Origin: Torulaspora globosa
Lineage: Eukaryota; Ascomycota; Saccharomycetes; Saccharomycetales; Saccharomycetaceae
Direction: 5' to 3'
Assembly: GCF_014133895.1 (NCBI RefSeq)
Contig: NC_050732.1
Coordinates: 62,001 to 126,000 of the forward strand
Length of the DNA stretch: 64,000 bases
In this document: one piece after another, positions 38,700-48,600 of the stretch
How positions within the stretch are numbered: position 1 is the stretch's first letter
How the letters are laid out: every line of letters starts with the position of its first letter
The notes under the pieces: model-generated
Told to the model about the DNA's origin: nothing
What the model saw: only the letters and a program-made list of their open reading frames with translations
Database searches by the model: none
Position numbers and translations under genes: made by a program

Positions 38700-40126
38700 C
38701 AGTGAGAATCAAAGGCGTCAGAAAAGCGTACTAGAAAGAATATTCAAGTTCAAACTCGGAAACCAGACTTATGAGATTCCCATTTACGTAGCCGACGCAA
38801 TTGATCCAGACATTATCAGAGGTAATTCTGTACTCGAACCCGAATCTTTGCTAGGACATACCCCAAGTTTGATTTATTATCGAGATCGAATCGTTGTCCC
38901 TGCAAATTACCAAGATGAAGTTATGAAGTAATGCGATGACCGCTCGCTGTTTGGTGGACACTTTGGCATTACAGTCACACTCGGGAAAATAGTCCCAATA
39001 TGCTACTGGCCAAAGTTACAACATTCGATCACCCGGTACATCCAGACGTGCGTACAATGGCAGTTAATAAAATCCCATAGGTTGCGCCGAAATGGCTTGC
39101 TGAACCAACCCGTAGCGGAGGGAAGATGGCGTGCATATCAATGGATTTTGTTACTGGACTGCCCCCCACAGCGAGTAATCTGAACATGATTCTGGTTGTG
39201 GTAGACCGTTTTTCTAAACGAGCTCACTTTATCGCAACAAGGAAGACTCTAGACGCATCTCAGCTGATAGATCTGTTATTCCGCTAAGTGTTTTCCTATC
39301 GTGGATTCCCGAGAACTATCACTAGTGATAGAGCTGTCCGCATCACTGCAGACAAATATCAGGAACTCACGAAACGGTTGGGGATTAAATCGACAATGTC
39401 GACCCCGAATCACCCCCAGACGGATGGCTAAACTGAGAGGACCATCCAAACCCTGAATCGAATGCTTAGAGCCTACGCTGTAACCGATGTCGGGAATTGG
39501 CACAAGTACCTGCCACAGATTGAGTTGTTTACAACTCGACTACGAATCGCACTTTAGGTACATCACCATTTGAACCAGATTTAGGATATGTTCCTAATGA
39601 ACCGGTGATCAAGACGATGAACTTAACGCAGGGAATTTTACAGCCGCCGAACTGTCCCGCCGTCTGAAGGCTATCGCGGCTCAGATACAAATGGAAGTTA
39701 ATAACAACAAAGGACGTAAACTATTGATCCTGAACATGGAGATTACGTTCTCGTCCGCAGATATGCACACTTCAAAAGAGGAGCCTACATGAAGGTACAA
39801 CCGTTATACGTCGGTCCCTTCCGTGTAGTCAAAAAGATACATGACAACGCATACGAACTCGATTTAGATTCCTCAAAGAAGGCGCATGGGGTTATTAAGG
39901 TACAACACCTAAAGAATTTCATTTATCGTCCAGATGCATACCCGAAAGAGAAACCTAGGAATTCATTTGAACGCACTCAGAGAGCCAGTGAGGTCATAGC
40001 GCTTGTTGGAATTGATACTAAGCATCACGTTTACTCACAAGGCTTGTGAGTCATAAAGTGACAAGGTCCAAGTGAGTGGTCTGACCAAGACAAATCCAGA
40101 CTACCATCTGATGGCTATGCGAGGCG
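38700..40126 (+). mobile_element. Ty3-type Pol relict: protease fragment joined to integrase
   Basis: Plus strand, frames broken by stops and shifts. A retropepsin C-terminal-like stretch (FKLGNQTYEIPIYVADAID, then IRGNSVLE) at about 38740-38840 runs directly into the integrase N-terminus (SLIYYRDRIVVP), so reverse transcriptase and RNase H are deleted. The integrase then shows FGGHFGITVTLGKI, the HHCC zinc-finger remnant ([11 protein letters not shown], where the second Cys is Trp), the core [54 protein letters not shown] and NHPQTDG before a stop. The C-terminal part KVQPLYVGPFRVVKKIHDNA is intact to a stop at 40047. Weak similarity continues to about 40126. No 3' LTR follows; the sequence passes into GEM1. 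Confidence 0.88.
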
Positions 40127-40129
40127 ATA

Positions 40130-40643
40130 ACGGAGGAACCGTGGCACGATTCCTATGGTCCAGCTGCCAGTTTTACACTGGTGGTCTGACGACTGTGAGA
40201 CGATTATGCTACATATAATCAGTTGCTGCGAATCAAGAGGTTACCATTCAAGCGACCCGGAGTCCTTTTCCTATCTGGCAGAGCTCTTTGACAAGTTCGA
40301 ATAGCTAAAGAATTATCCCGTCCTATTGGTAGCCCTCAAAGCAGACCTGGACAAGGTCCAGCAGAGGTGCCGCCTCCAGCCTGATGAATTTGCTGGGCAG
40401 CTACATGTGAACCACCCGCTGCATGTGTCTTCCACATGGTTAAGCTCACTGAATGAGCTTTTCATGAAGATTACCGAAGCCTGCCTCTTTCCGGGAAAGC
40501 ACACTCCGGGCTTTCCGCCAGAAGCTGCTTTGCAAGAATCCAATTATGGGCAAGCCGCAATGGTTCTGGGTTCCGCTGTAGGATTTCTGGCGCTCTTTAG
40601 TTTCGGTGTTGCCAAGCTCACTAGGCCTTCGCGATACAGTTGA
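40130..40643 (+). pseudogene. GEM1: GEM1 (Miro GTPase) 3' fragment, broken
   Basis: The plus-strand sequence encodes the C-terminal quarter of the mitochondrial Rho GTPase Gem1. It reads YHSSDPESFSYLAELFDKFE, an in-frame TAG at about 40300-40305, then LKNYPVLLVALKADLDKVQQ, NHPLHVSSTWLSSLNELFMK and the tail anchor GQAAMVLGSAVGFLALFSFG, ending at a TGA (40641-40643). The N-terminal GTPase, both EF-hand pairs and most of the second GTPase domain are missing, and homology upstream of about 40190 is faint. An intact GEM1 should exist elsewhere in the genome because the segment cannot make a working protein. Confidence 0.88.
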
Positions 40644-40980
40644 CGAGGCATTGCCGCTCCATTCCATCGGTGGCACCACTCGAAGCCAGTGGAATCCCAG
40701 TTTGCGTAAGATGCCTGGAAAATTCTTCGACTGCAGCAGAGACTGGCGAAGGTTTTTGGCTTGGCACTTCGGAATTCTACAAAATCATGTTTTTACGTAA
40801 TGATGTTGGTAAGGTAAACGATAATGGAGGAACTCAATTGGCACGCATATGATATTTCCTACTTTAGATCTCCTGGATCTCTTGTTGGCTTGCTCGTTTT
40901 CGGTTTCCCAGCATGTGGGTCTGCACATGGAAATAGAACGGTGATTAGCGTTATGAACTTCACATATATAAGACCAATAG
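40644..40980. other. Relict GEM1-AIM2 intergenic sequence
   Basis: About 340 bp between the two relict genes. Several frames of 60-70 codons are open here, but none shows a recognisable family. I take it as decayed intergenic DNA carried along with the two genes. Confidence 0.45.
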
Positions 40981-41627
40981 CGAAGGTCACTTGTCCCGAC
41001 TGCCTTCTAATATTGACAGAGAAGTAGCAGATCGCATTCAGACCTATGTCACTGGAGCTGAATCTAATGAAAAGGTTGTAGTTATCTTGACTGATGTTTT
41101 TGGTCACAAGCTCAAAAATACCCAGATGACTGCAGATCACTTGGTGATGCTGGCTATAGGGTCTATATCCCAGATATTCTTTTCGGTGAAGCCCTCGAGA
41201 GACTGGATGGCTCAGTCGATATCAATGCATGGAGGGAAAGACATAATGTAGCCAAAACTAAACCAGTGGTGGACCAATTCTTGTCCGGATTGAAGAAAGA
41301 GCACTCGCCAAAGTTCGTTGGCGTCGTCGGCTATGCAACTGAAGGCCTGCCTGTGCCATTGCTCATCCAGCCTACGTCTCGATTGAAGAGCTCGCTGCGA
41401 TCGGAAAGGAGAAACCTCTGCTGATTTCCGCTGCTGAGAAAGATCATATTTTTCCTCCTGAAATGAGTTACTGAAATTGGTGCCAGATATCAATTGGACC
41501 TTTTCAGTGGAGTTTCGCATGGATTTGCTAATAGAGGGAATGAGAATGACCCGTTCGTGAGATACGCCAAGGACAAAGCTTTGCTTGACAAATCTGTTGG
41601 TTCAACAATTTCTCCTCGAACTCATAA
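40980..41627 (+). pseudogene. AIM2: AIM2-type dienelactone hydrolase, broken
   Basis: Similarity to the dienelactone hydrolase family protein Aim2 (YAL049C) runs over most of the length in shifting frames. Blocks: QTYVTGAESNEKVVVILTDV, a frameshift after TADHL, then GYRVYIPDILFGEALERLDG, KEHSPKFVGVVGY, then a deletion that removes the cysteine nucleophile elbow. Next come [34 protein letters not shown] (acid residue kept), [17 protein letters not shown] (histidine kept) and a shifted C-terminus [10 protein letters not shown] ending at TAA (41625-41627). It lies downstream of the GEM1 relict in the same order as the intact genes in S. cerevisiae. Confidence 0.88.
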
Positions 41628-41628
41628 C

Positions 41629-41803
41629 GTATAAATAGGAGGCCAGCTAGGTTAGATCCAAGCGACAATTCATCTGTACTTAGCTTAGAGTTAACAGGAG
41701 TTGGTAATAATTCATTCGTTCTTGTCTTGATAACTTACCTTTAAGTTACTTCAAGGTATCCTGATCTAACGACTAAGTTACAGTACCGACCTGTATTACA
41801 ACA
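41629..41803 (+). repeat. Truncated LTR of the right Ty3-type relict
   Basis: The stretch from the TATA box through R and U5 to the terminal ACAACA. About 95 bp at its right end is near-identical to the inverted LTR at 38432-38530. The upstream U3 is absent: AIM2 relict coding sequence starts immediately to the left. Confidence 0.78.
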
Positions 41804-41805
41804 TC

Positions 41806-41817
41806 TGGTAGCGCCGC
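41806..41817 (+). other. Primer-binding site for initiator tRNA-Met
   Basis: TGGTAGCGCCGC, the complement of the 3' end of yeast initiator tRNA-Met including CCA, two bases after the LTR end. This is the priming arrangement used by Ty3-type elements. The same 12 bases recur at 42150-42161. Confidence 0.85.
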
Positions 41818-42182
41818 GAACCCGAAGCTCTGAACCACTGACAACATCCAGAGAATCCAGAGAATTCAGAGTATCCAACGAACCCCGAAAACCCACAGGA
41901 ATCACCGATTCCCGAATCGCCAAGGACGCTCTGACCGCAGCTCAGTACAAGCTCGAAGAATATCTGTTATTGCACGGGGCGCTTACCGCAACACGGGTGA
42001 ATACCGGAAGGTGCAACCGCTTGTCGGTAACGCGTTCAATCATAACGAAGCATACGGTCTCAATGTAAAGAGTTCAACATAGAAAACGACCACGATTCCA
42101 CAGGATACAGACATAGCGCAACAGTAACAGACACCACACGGCTACCACTTGGTAGCGCCGCTTGCGCATTTTCGTAGTAGCC

Positions 42183-42635
42183 CTATTTGCTTGTTTCCTT
42201 CCCGTCTGCCTGCCGGACGATGCTCTGGACGCAGTTCTCGAGGTCTGGGAACTCGTCCACGATCTTCTCGGCGAGCGAGTCCCTCAGCTGCCGCAGCCCG
42301 TGCATCTTGGCACGCTGGTACTGGTTCGAGCGCCGGACGGCCTCGACGAACTCCCTCGTGTAGATGTCGGGGTTGCGCCCGTCCTCGATGTACTGCACCA
42401 CCTCGAGCGGGATGCTCACCTCGGCGAGCTGCGACCGCGGGTCGCAGCTCTGCCGGTTCAGCCTCGCCACCCGGTCGACGTTCCTCTTCAGATTCGTTAC
42501 CATGCCCTGCGACGCCTCGGAAGTGCCTGGGAAGTCGTACACGGACACGCCGAGTTCGACGAACGACTCGATCACGGCGCCCACCTGCTGTTCCACAGCT
42601 GCCAGCTCGTTCTGGAGGCCGCCAGGCTCGCTCAT
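42183..42635 (-). CDS. NUT2: Nut2 (Med10), Mediator middle-module subunit
   Basis: Med10 is an essential subunit of the RNA polymerase II Mediator middle module and pairs with Med14/Med31/Med7 neighbours. The ATG at 42633-42635 gives 150 residues (S. cerevisiae 157). Blocks: [80 protein letters not shown] and [20 protein letters not shown]. The frame is open further upstream but without Mediator similarity. Coding sequence is strongly GC-rich at third positions. Divergent from MET16. Syntenic with YPR168W. Confidence 0.95.
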   Translation of the reverse strand: MSEPGGLQNELAAVEQQVGAVIESFVELGVSVYDFPGTSEASQGMVTNLKRNVDRVARLNRQSCDPRSQLAEVSIPLEVVQYIEDGRNPDIYTREFVEAVRRSNQYQRAKMHGLRQLRDSLAEKIVDEFPDLENCVQSIVRQADGKETSK

Positions 42636-42937
42636 CTTGTCTGGCGAGTGCAGTGTAGGTGGTTTGTCTGGTCGCGAAGCAGCACAGCTTCTTAAGCAAC
42701 GGCGAGCAGGGCTCGCAGAGGCAGAGCGACGGTAAGACGGTTGGGTACCAGGCTGGTGGGCGGCACCAGCGGGCTGGCGACGAGCTCTGATCGACGAGCT
42801 ATACGAAGGACGCCACCACGTGCGGTTGCGATGTGGCGTTGGCATGGCAGTGATGGGCACTCTGGAGGGTACTTAAGCAGTGGCCTGACGGCCACTGCTG
42901 GTGGTGGGCGCTGGGACGCCGGCCTCCGAGAACGGGT
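42636..42937. promoter_or_regulatory. Divergent promoter NUT2/MET16
   Basis: A 302-bp GC-rich divergent promoter. It carries a CACGTG site at 42817-42822. No TATA box stands out. Confidence 0.5.
42817..42822. promoter_or_regulatory. CACGTG (Cbf1 site) upstream of MET16
   Basis: This lies 116 bp upstream of the MET16 ATG. In S. cerevisiae, MET16 is activated by Met4 brought in by Cbf1 bound to CACGTG, so the site is where and what one would expect for sulfur control. Confidence 0.65.
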
Positions 42938-43747
42938 ATGGGCGCGAGCAGGGTGTTTAGGCTGAACAACGGCGTCAGCGTGACGCAGGAGCAGCTGGAC
43001 CACTGGAACAGGTGGCTGTCGAAGACCAGCGGGCCGCAGGAGGTGATAAGATGGGCTGTGATGACGTTCCCGCATCTGTACCAGACGACGGCGTTCGGGC
43101 TGACCGGGCTGGCGACGATCGACATGCTGGCGAAGCTGCGCAGCGAGGATTCCGAGGTGCAGGTGCCTCTGATCTTCGTGGACACGCTGCACCACTTCCC
43201 GCAGACGCTGGATCTGCTGGCCGTGGTGCAGGAGCGATACTACACGCCCGTCGGGCAGCAGGTGGCGGTGTTCCGGCCCGAGGGCTGCGCCAGCGAGAAG
43301 GAGTTCGCCGCAGCGCACGGCGAGTTCCTCTGGGAGCGGGACGAGGACAAGTACGACTTCCTGGTGAAGGCGGAGCCCGCCCGCAGGGCGTACAAGTCGC
43401 TGGGCTGCACCGCCGTGTTCACCGGGCGGCGCCGGTCGCAGGGAGCGGCGCGCTCAGCCCTGCAGTTCGTCGAGGTCGATGAGCTGAACGGGATCGTCAA
43501 GATCAACCCGCTGGCAGACTGGACGTTCGACCAGGTCAGGCAGTACGTCGACGACAACAATGTGCCCTTCAACGAGCTGCTGAACTACGGCTACCGGTCG
43601 ATCGGCGACTACCACTCGACGGCGCCCGTGCAGGACGGCGAGGACGAGCGGGCTGGCCGCTGGAAGGGCAAGAACAAGACCGAGTGCGGCATCCACGAGA
43701 CCAGCAGGTTCGCCAAGTATCTGGAGAGCACTTCCACGGCCAAATAG
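42938..43747 (+). CDS. MET16: 3'-phosphoadenylylsulfate (PAPS) reductase
   Basis: The enzyme reduces PAPS to sulfite with thioredoxin, the committed step of sulfate assimilation for Met/Cys. It has 269 residues (S. cerevisiae 261). The PP-loop family fold shows TTAFGLTGLATIDMLAKL, PLIFVDTLHHFPQTLDLL and TGRRRSQGAARSALQFVEVD. The catalytic C-terminal motif is KTECGIHE, its cysteine forming the thiosulfonate intermediate. The ATG at 42938 begins MGASRVFRLNNGV. Third codon positions are overwhelmingly G or C, unlike SEC23 or FMP27. Syntenic with YPR167C. Confidence 0.97.
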   Translation: MGASRVFRLNNGVSVTQEQLDHWNRWLSKTSGPQEVIRWAVMTFPHLYQTTAFGLTGLATIDMLAKLRSEDSEVQVPLIFVDTLHHFPQTLDLLAVVQERYYTPVGQQVAVFRPEGCASEKEFAAAHGEFLWERDEDKYDFLVKAEPARRAYKSLGCTAVFTGRRRSQGAARSALQFVEVDELNGIVKINPLADWTFDQVRQYVDDNNVPFNELLNYGYRSIGDYHSTAPVQDGEDERAGRWKGKNKTECGIHETSRFAKYLESTSTAK

Positions 43748-43980
43748 GCTGTTTTTGTAACCGTTTGAAAGCGGTGGTCGACGAGCACGCTGAACAGCTC
43801 TTTGAAGCGTCCAGATAGCGCTGCTGGCTGCCATGAACGGGCCAATTGCCGTCTGGAAGCCGTATTATTCGAGTTCCCGTATATAGTCACTAGCTCCAGT
43901 CTTTTATAAGCCTAAAAAATTATAGCTAACAGCTAGTAACGTTAAAGGCTACGCAAAGTTGTCGCAGATCGACTCAAAAG

Positions 43981-44328
43981 ATGGGCAATTTCCGGTTTCC
44001 GGTCAAGACTAAGCTGCCTCCCGGGTTCCTGAACGCTAGGGTTATCAGAGACAATTTCAAAAGACAGCAATTTGCAGAGAATGAGGTTACAACGAAGGCA
44101 CTGAAGTTCATCGCGCGGAACACCACTTTGCCGGCTAGGGCAAGGCTGGAAGCTCAATTGAAGCTCACTACGATGCCCAATTACACCAGACTGACGCAGA
44201 TCCGCAACAGATGCGTGGAAACGGGGCATGCCAGGTTTGTGCTGAGCGATTTCAGACTCTGTAGGACGCAATTCAGAGAGAAGGCCAGGAAAGGTGAGCT
44301 GCCTGGGGTGAAGAAGGGTGTCTGGTGA
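43981..44328 (+). CDS. MRP2: Mrp2, mitochondrial small-subunit ribosomal protein uS14m
   Basis: The 115-residue product equals S. cerevisiae Mrp2 in length. The uS14 signature lies in the C-terminal half: [40 protein letters not shown] and [20 protein letters not shown]. No zinc-binding CxxC pair is present, as in mitochondrial S14. The N-terminus ([20 protein letters not shown]) lacks an obvious cleavable presequence. Syntenic with YPR166C. Confidence 0.95.
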   Translation: MGNFRFPVKTKLPPGFLNARVIRDNFKRQQFAENEVTTKALKFIARNTTLPARARLEAQLKLTTMPNYTRLTQIRNRCVETGHARFVLSDFRLCRTQFREKARKGELPGVKKGVW

Positions 44329-44569
44329 GTTTGGAGAGCTTGGGCATGTAAATAGATGAGACGAATATAGTAATCAGAGTATTGCCCAGTGGGCAACTAG
44401 TGCAAGCAGTACTGCGTACAAACATCATTATATTCTTATTAATACCTATCCTGAAGTGTATAGATGTTGCACAGTTATATTTAGTGTAGGCGAAGAGGGC
44501 GAAGAATAACGATAGAAGTTTAGCATAACAACAAAGGCGGGAGATAGGAACGCGGAAGCGCAGAGCATC

Positions 44570-45202
44570 TTACAACAGGACACACTTTCTCTTCTTCTTC
44601 TTCTCGGAGCCGTTCTTCTTGGTCTTACCGTTAGACTTGGACTTCCCCATCAGAGAAGCCCTTGTGGCGGCCTCGAACACCTCTCTGACGCCGTAGCCGG
44701 TCTTGGCAGAACACTCGTAGTAGCCGGTGGCGCCGATTTGGTCAGCGACAGACTGGCCCTCCGCGGAGGTCACCGGCTGCTGGCCCTCGGCCTTCAGCGC
44801 TTCGATGGTCTGCGGATCGTTTCGCAAATCGACCTTACAACCGACCAGGATGATGGGCACACCCTGACAGAAATGCAGAACCTCTGCGATCCACTTCTCC
44901 TGCACGTTCTCGAGCGAGTCTGGAAGATCGATCGAGAAGCAGATCAACACTACGTTCGAATCCGGGTACGACAAAGGCCTCAACCTGTCGTAGTCTTCCT
45001 GACCAGCAGTATCCCACAAAGCCAGCTCGACACGACGGCCATCGACTTCCACATCAGCAACGTAGTTTTCGAAGACGGTTGGCACGTACACCTCAGGGAA
45101 TTGGCCTTTGCTAAACACAATCAGCAGACACGTCTTACCACACGCACCATCACCAACAATCACTAGCTTTCTTCTGATGCTGTTACCTACTTGTTGCGAC
45201 AT
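44570..45202 (-). CDS. RHO1: Rho1, essential Rho GTPase for cell-wall integrity
   Basis: Rho1 activates 1,3-beta-glucan synthase, Pkc1 and formins. The product has 210 residues (S. cerevisiae 209). Motifs: P-loop [11 protein letters not shown], effector loop YVPTVFENY, switch [14 protein letters not shown], NKxD-equivalent GCKVDLRND and the SAK motif [10 protein letters not shown] polybasic stretch precedes the geranylgeranylation box CVLL. The start ATG at 45200-45202 reads [19 protein letters not shown]. Syntenic with YPR165W. Confidence 0.98.
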   Translation of the reverse strand: MSQQVGNSIRRKLVIVGDGACGKTCLLIVFSKGQFPEVYVPTVFENYVADVEVDGRRVELALWDTAGQEDYDRLRPLSYPDSNVVLICFSIDLPDSLENVQEKWIAEVLHFCQGVPIILVGCKVDLRNDPQTIEALKAEGQQPVTSAEGQSVADQIGATGYYECSAKTGYGVREVFEAATRASLMGKSKSNGKTKKNGSEKKKKRKCVLL

Positions 45203-45647
45203 ACAGGGCAGTTAGCGACACGCGGAAACCGGCAAATCAACTCAATCCAATAAACGACACGCAACTAGACTACTCTTAAGCCCTAGCAATCGTGCAATCC
45301 TCGTTTTGTTCACCGTGTTTTGCTCCTTCTTGATGGGAAACAGGGAAGGAAAGATCGAGATTCTTGACCGACAAAAAAAATTACTATGTGAAACCAACAA
45401 GGCTTAAAATTTTCAAGATAACGGCAAAAAAGATCAACTTTAAACGCAAACTGAGCAATGAGTAGAACTCCAATGCCCCAGCAGCGTTCTTCGTTCTTGA
45501 GAGGCGAATTATGGCTTCAATTTGAGCCTCTTTGTAGAAATTTTGGCCAACGGGAAGTGGCGTAATGGCAAAATCCTGGAATATGACCATCTTGGTTCTC
45601 TATGTACGTTCTCTATCTCTATTTCAAGCCACGGAAGGGCTGTATTG
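45203..45647. other. RHO1 promoter and MMS1 3' flank
   Basis: A 445-bp gap between two minus-strand genes. An A-rich tract lies near 45372-45381. No tRNA-like structure and no coding frame were recognised. Confidence 0.4.
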
Positions 45648-48600
45648 TCAGACACTCGCAGGTGTGCCAGCAGCTCGGTGTTCTGCTCCGGTGTCGAGCT
45701 GGTAGACGGCGACAGAATCATCCGTGGCCAGCACAAGAAGCTTCTGGTCAGCGGCGTCGTACGCGAGGTCTTTGACGTGGTACGCCAGCGTGATTGTGCT
45801 GTACGGCTCGCCTAGATGCGCATCGTTGTGTCTCACTCCGGGAGCCGGCTGTGCGGGTCTCGCAAAGGCATCTATTTCGTCCATTTCGTCCATCTCATCT
45901 GTCTCATCGTCTTCGCCGGCCTCCGCGTCAGTGCTATTCTGGAGGCGAGAGGATACCTGGGCAGTGTGAGCCGCCGCAGCGCGTTCAAAATAATCGTACT
46001 GCTGCCCGGCCGGCATCCCATCGAGGCTGCTCTGCAGTTCCACGTCTGATCTGTGGAAGAATAGCAGATGAGAAAGTGTAACGCTGGGCTCGCGAGATTG
46101 CACTGCCGCCACAAAGCAATCGCCGTTCAGTGGGTGAAGAGACCGTAAGCTGAATCCCGGATCAACCTCCAACGCAATGATTTTGATTTGTTTCCTGAGC
46201 ATGGATTTACGAATGTCTTTGAGAAGAAATATCGTGTTGTAGCCGGCATGGTTAACAATAATGTCCCGGCCATAGATTTTAAACTCCTTGATCTGTCTCA
46301 CATCTTCGATATAGAACGTGAGGCCCTGGGTAAATTTTAGACCTGTCTCACTCACTTCGACGGCCAAAATCGTGGCCTCGTCAAGCTGGGTCTCGTTCTT
46401 GTGCTCCGCACGCAAGATATAAAGGCCTCCATCTGGTCTGATCGCAGCAAAAGGTAATATGGGGAAACCAAAACACACTTTGTGGCCTTGCTTAACAATG
46501 ATCTTGCCACGTTGGGGCAACAAATGGACTAGCTTGATAAGTTTTCCGAAATTCAATACCAGCGTTACTGATTTGTCCTCAGTTGGTATTTCGACGACAT
46601 CGACTAGTGACGCAGTTTCTTCGAAAAGCACAGACGGATTTAATGACAGGGTTTTCCCGTTACTTAGCTTGATGCAATCCCACTTACGAGAGTCGAAATT
46701 GACTACGAGCATCCTGTTAATTTTCTCAACAAAAATGAACTTCTTGTTCATGTCCCTGGTTGAACGCAGAATGTACTTGGAGCGGTTCCATGAGTAGTAC
46801 GACATTTCCAATACATGCAGCCCATCGAAGCGCTGGAGGAAAACTTTGCCGTTAACTTCGTCCACTTGAACATCTACAATAGACGCATTGACGTTTGTCT
46901 CGTATGGCAAATTTAGTTCGTAGAAACAGTAGCGGAAGCTGTCAGTGTCTGCTAATGTGAAGACCGCTACTTCCTGAGTCGAAAATACCAGACAGCTGCA
47001 ATCATTCATCTTTCGCAGTCGGATATCACTAAACTGAAAATCAAGGTCAACGGATTGCATGGAAAGATCCGAATGTCTGACTGCTATGATCTCGCCTCCA
47101 TTTCGTATAAAACAGAGCCAGTCCTTCAAACATGTCATCGTCTTGATCTGTCCAGAGCACAAGGTGATAGCTTTCGCTGGGCCGGAAAGATTAGGAGAGA
47201 GTTTGATAAGTTTGCCGTTTCCAGCCAAGTACACAATGATTTTCCCATCGCTCCCTCTCACCAATTGGCACTCTAACTGACCTTCCTCGATGCCTGTCAT
47301 GCCGTCATCAGAGAGATTTATCGCAGGGAACTCCTTTTTATCGATACAGTTTATGTCCTCAATATACTGCATCTGACGTTCTTTATCATTCCATATGATA
47401 ACGGCCTGTTCGAAACGTGCGACCCCATCAATCCGCCACCCAGGGCTGTATATAATTGGCTCATCATCTATTCCAAACTTTAAAGATTGAGCATATATGC
47501 TTCTTCTTGAAACCTGAATCAGGAATCTGGAAGTGAGAAAGACCTCAAAGCATTCTTCATCGGTTCTGATCATTAAATCATCGACTTCAGTCAACTGGGG
47601 CTCTGCAGTGGACAGGTCTAATGTAAGGCATGTAGATGAGGGTGCTGTGCTAACCGGCGTCCGATCAGTTCCGAAAATAATGTATGCTTGCTGGCCTAAC
47701 TTACCCAAATCTCTGGACAAGCGATTTCTAAATTCTGGCTGAAGGCCATTCAAAGGATAGCATCTGGCTGAATTGAAGAATGAAATGTGCCGCAGCTTGC
47801 AAATACGGTAGACTTTCCGGAGTGACCCCGAAGTCTGAAAATTGGTGATTGCCGTGGGTGATGTTAGCCATATCTCAGAGGCGTGTCTACCCCATCGCTT
47901 CCTGGGTGGAACAACCATAATTTCAGATGTTCCTTCCGAGGAACTATCCATCGTATGCTTGAAAGTGAGTGCACTAAATGACGAGACCAGGTTAGCTGAG
48001 GTAGTCGGCCGCATTTCTCCAATATCTATGAATAATTCAATCGTTCTGCCATAACTAATGACAATCAATGGATACTCATTGTCAAGGTCTGCCCTTTCAT
48101 CCATGGAACATAAACCGCTTAATCCCTTGAACCTTGTCAGTGAGTAAATTGTGGTCTGATCGTTACCATCTACCAAACATGCATTTATATGACCACTTAG
48201 AGCGCCGACCACAAGGCAATGCTCGAACTTAGAGAACTCTTCCGCGCGTTCCCGTTTGAGAAGCTCCAATAGCTTGGGAGCATAGAAATGATCACGAATG
48301 GCTCGAAGATTGCCCGCCTCGGATCTATTAAAGTTTGTTTCGCCTGACATGAGCTGATTCGCTGAGATTACCTCCAATACTCCGACGTAAAATACTAAAA
48401 TCTTGTTATCACTCAAAGGTGCGCACGCCTCGAAGGTGTGGTCCGTCCAATAAGTCAAATAATGCACCTTCTTGACTTTTGGCTCGCTTGTATCCCACTC
48501 AATACAGTAGTACATTAAACGGTTTGACTGCAGCGCAGCGATAAACAGGAAGAAATGAGAGTCATTCTCATTTGGAAAGAAGATGCATTCCAGTATCGTG

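Larger units (their letters stand above)
41628..42161 (+). mobile_element. Ty3-type relict: U3-truncated LTR, primer site, leader
   Basis: Directly after the AIM2 relict stop codon comes a TATA element (GTATAAATA, 41629-41637), then LTR sequence to ...ACAACA at 41803, two spacer bases and a 12-base primer site complementary to initiator tRNA-Met (41806-41817). The following 330 bp holds no clear Gag block; short Pro/Glu-rich and Arg-rich frames with stops are seen. It ends 20 bp short of the NUT2 stop codon. Orientation is opposite to the left relict at 37.5-38.5 kb. Confidence 0.75.

Noticed and set aside
40606..40852. Overlapping 60-70-codon frames after the GEM1 relict
   Set aside because: They overlap one another in different frames, match nothing I recognise and lie in decayed intergenic DNA.
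42149..42860. Several overlapping frames around NUT2 and upstream of it
   Set aside because: They are GC-driven shadows. Only the minus-strand frame from 42635 shows Mediator subunit similarity.
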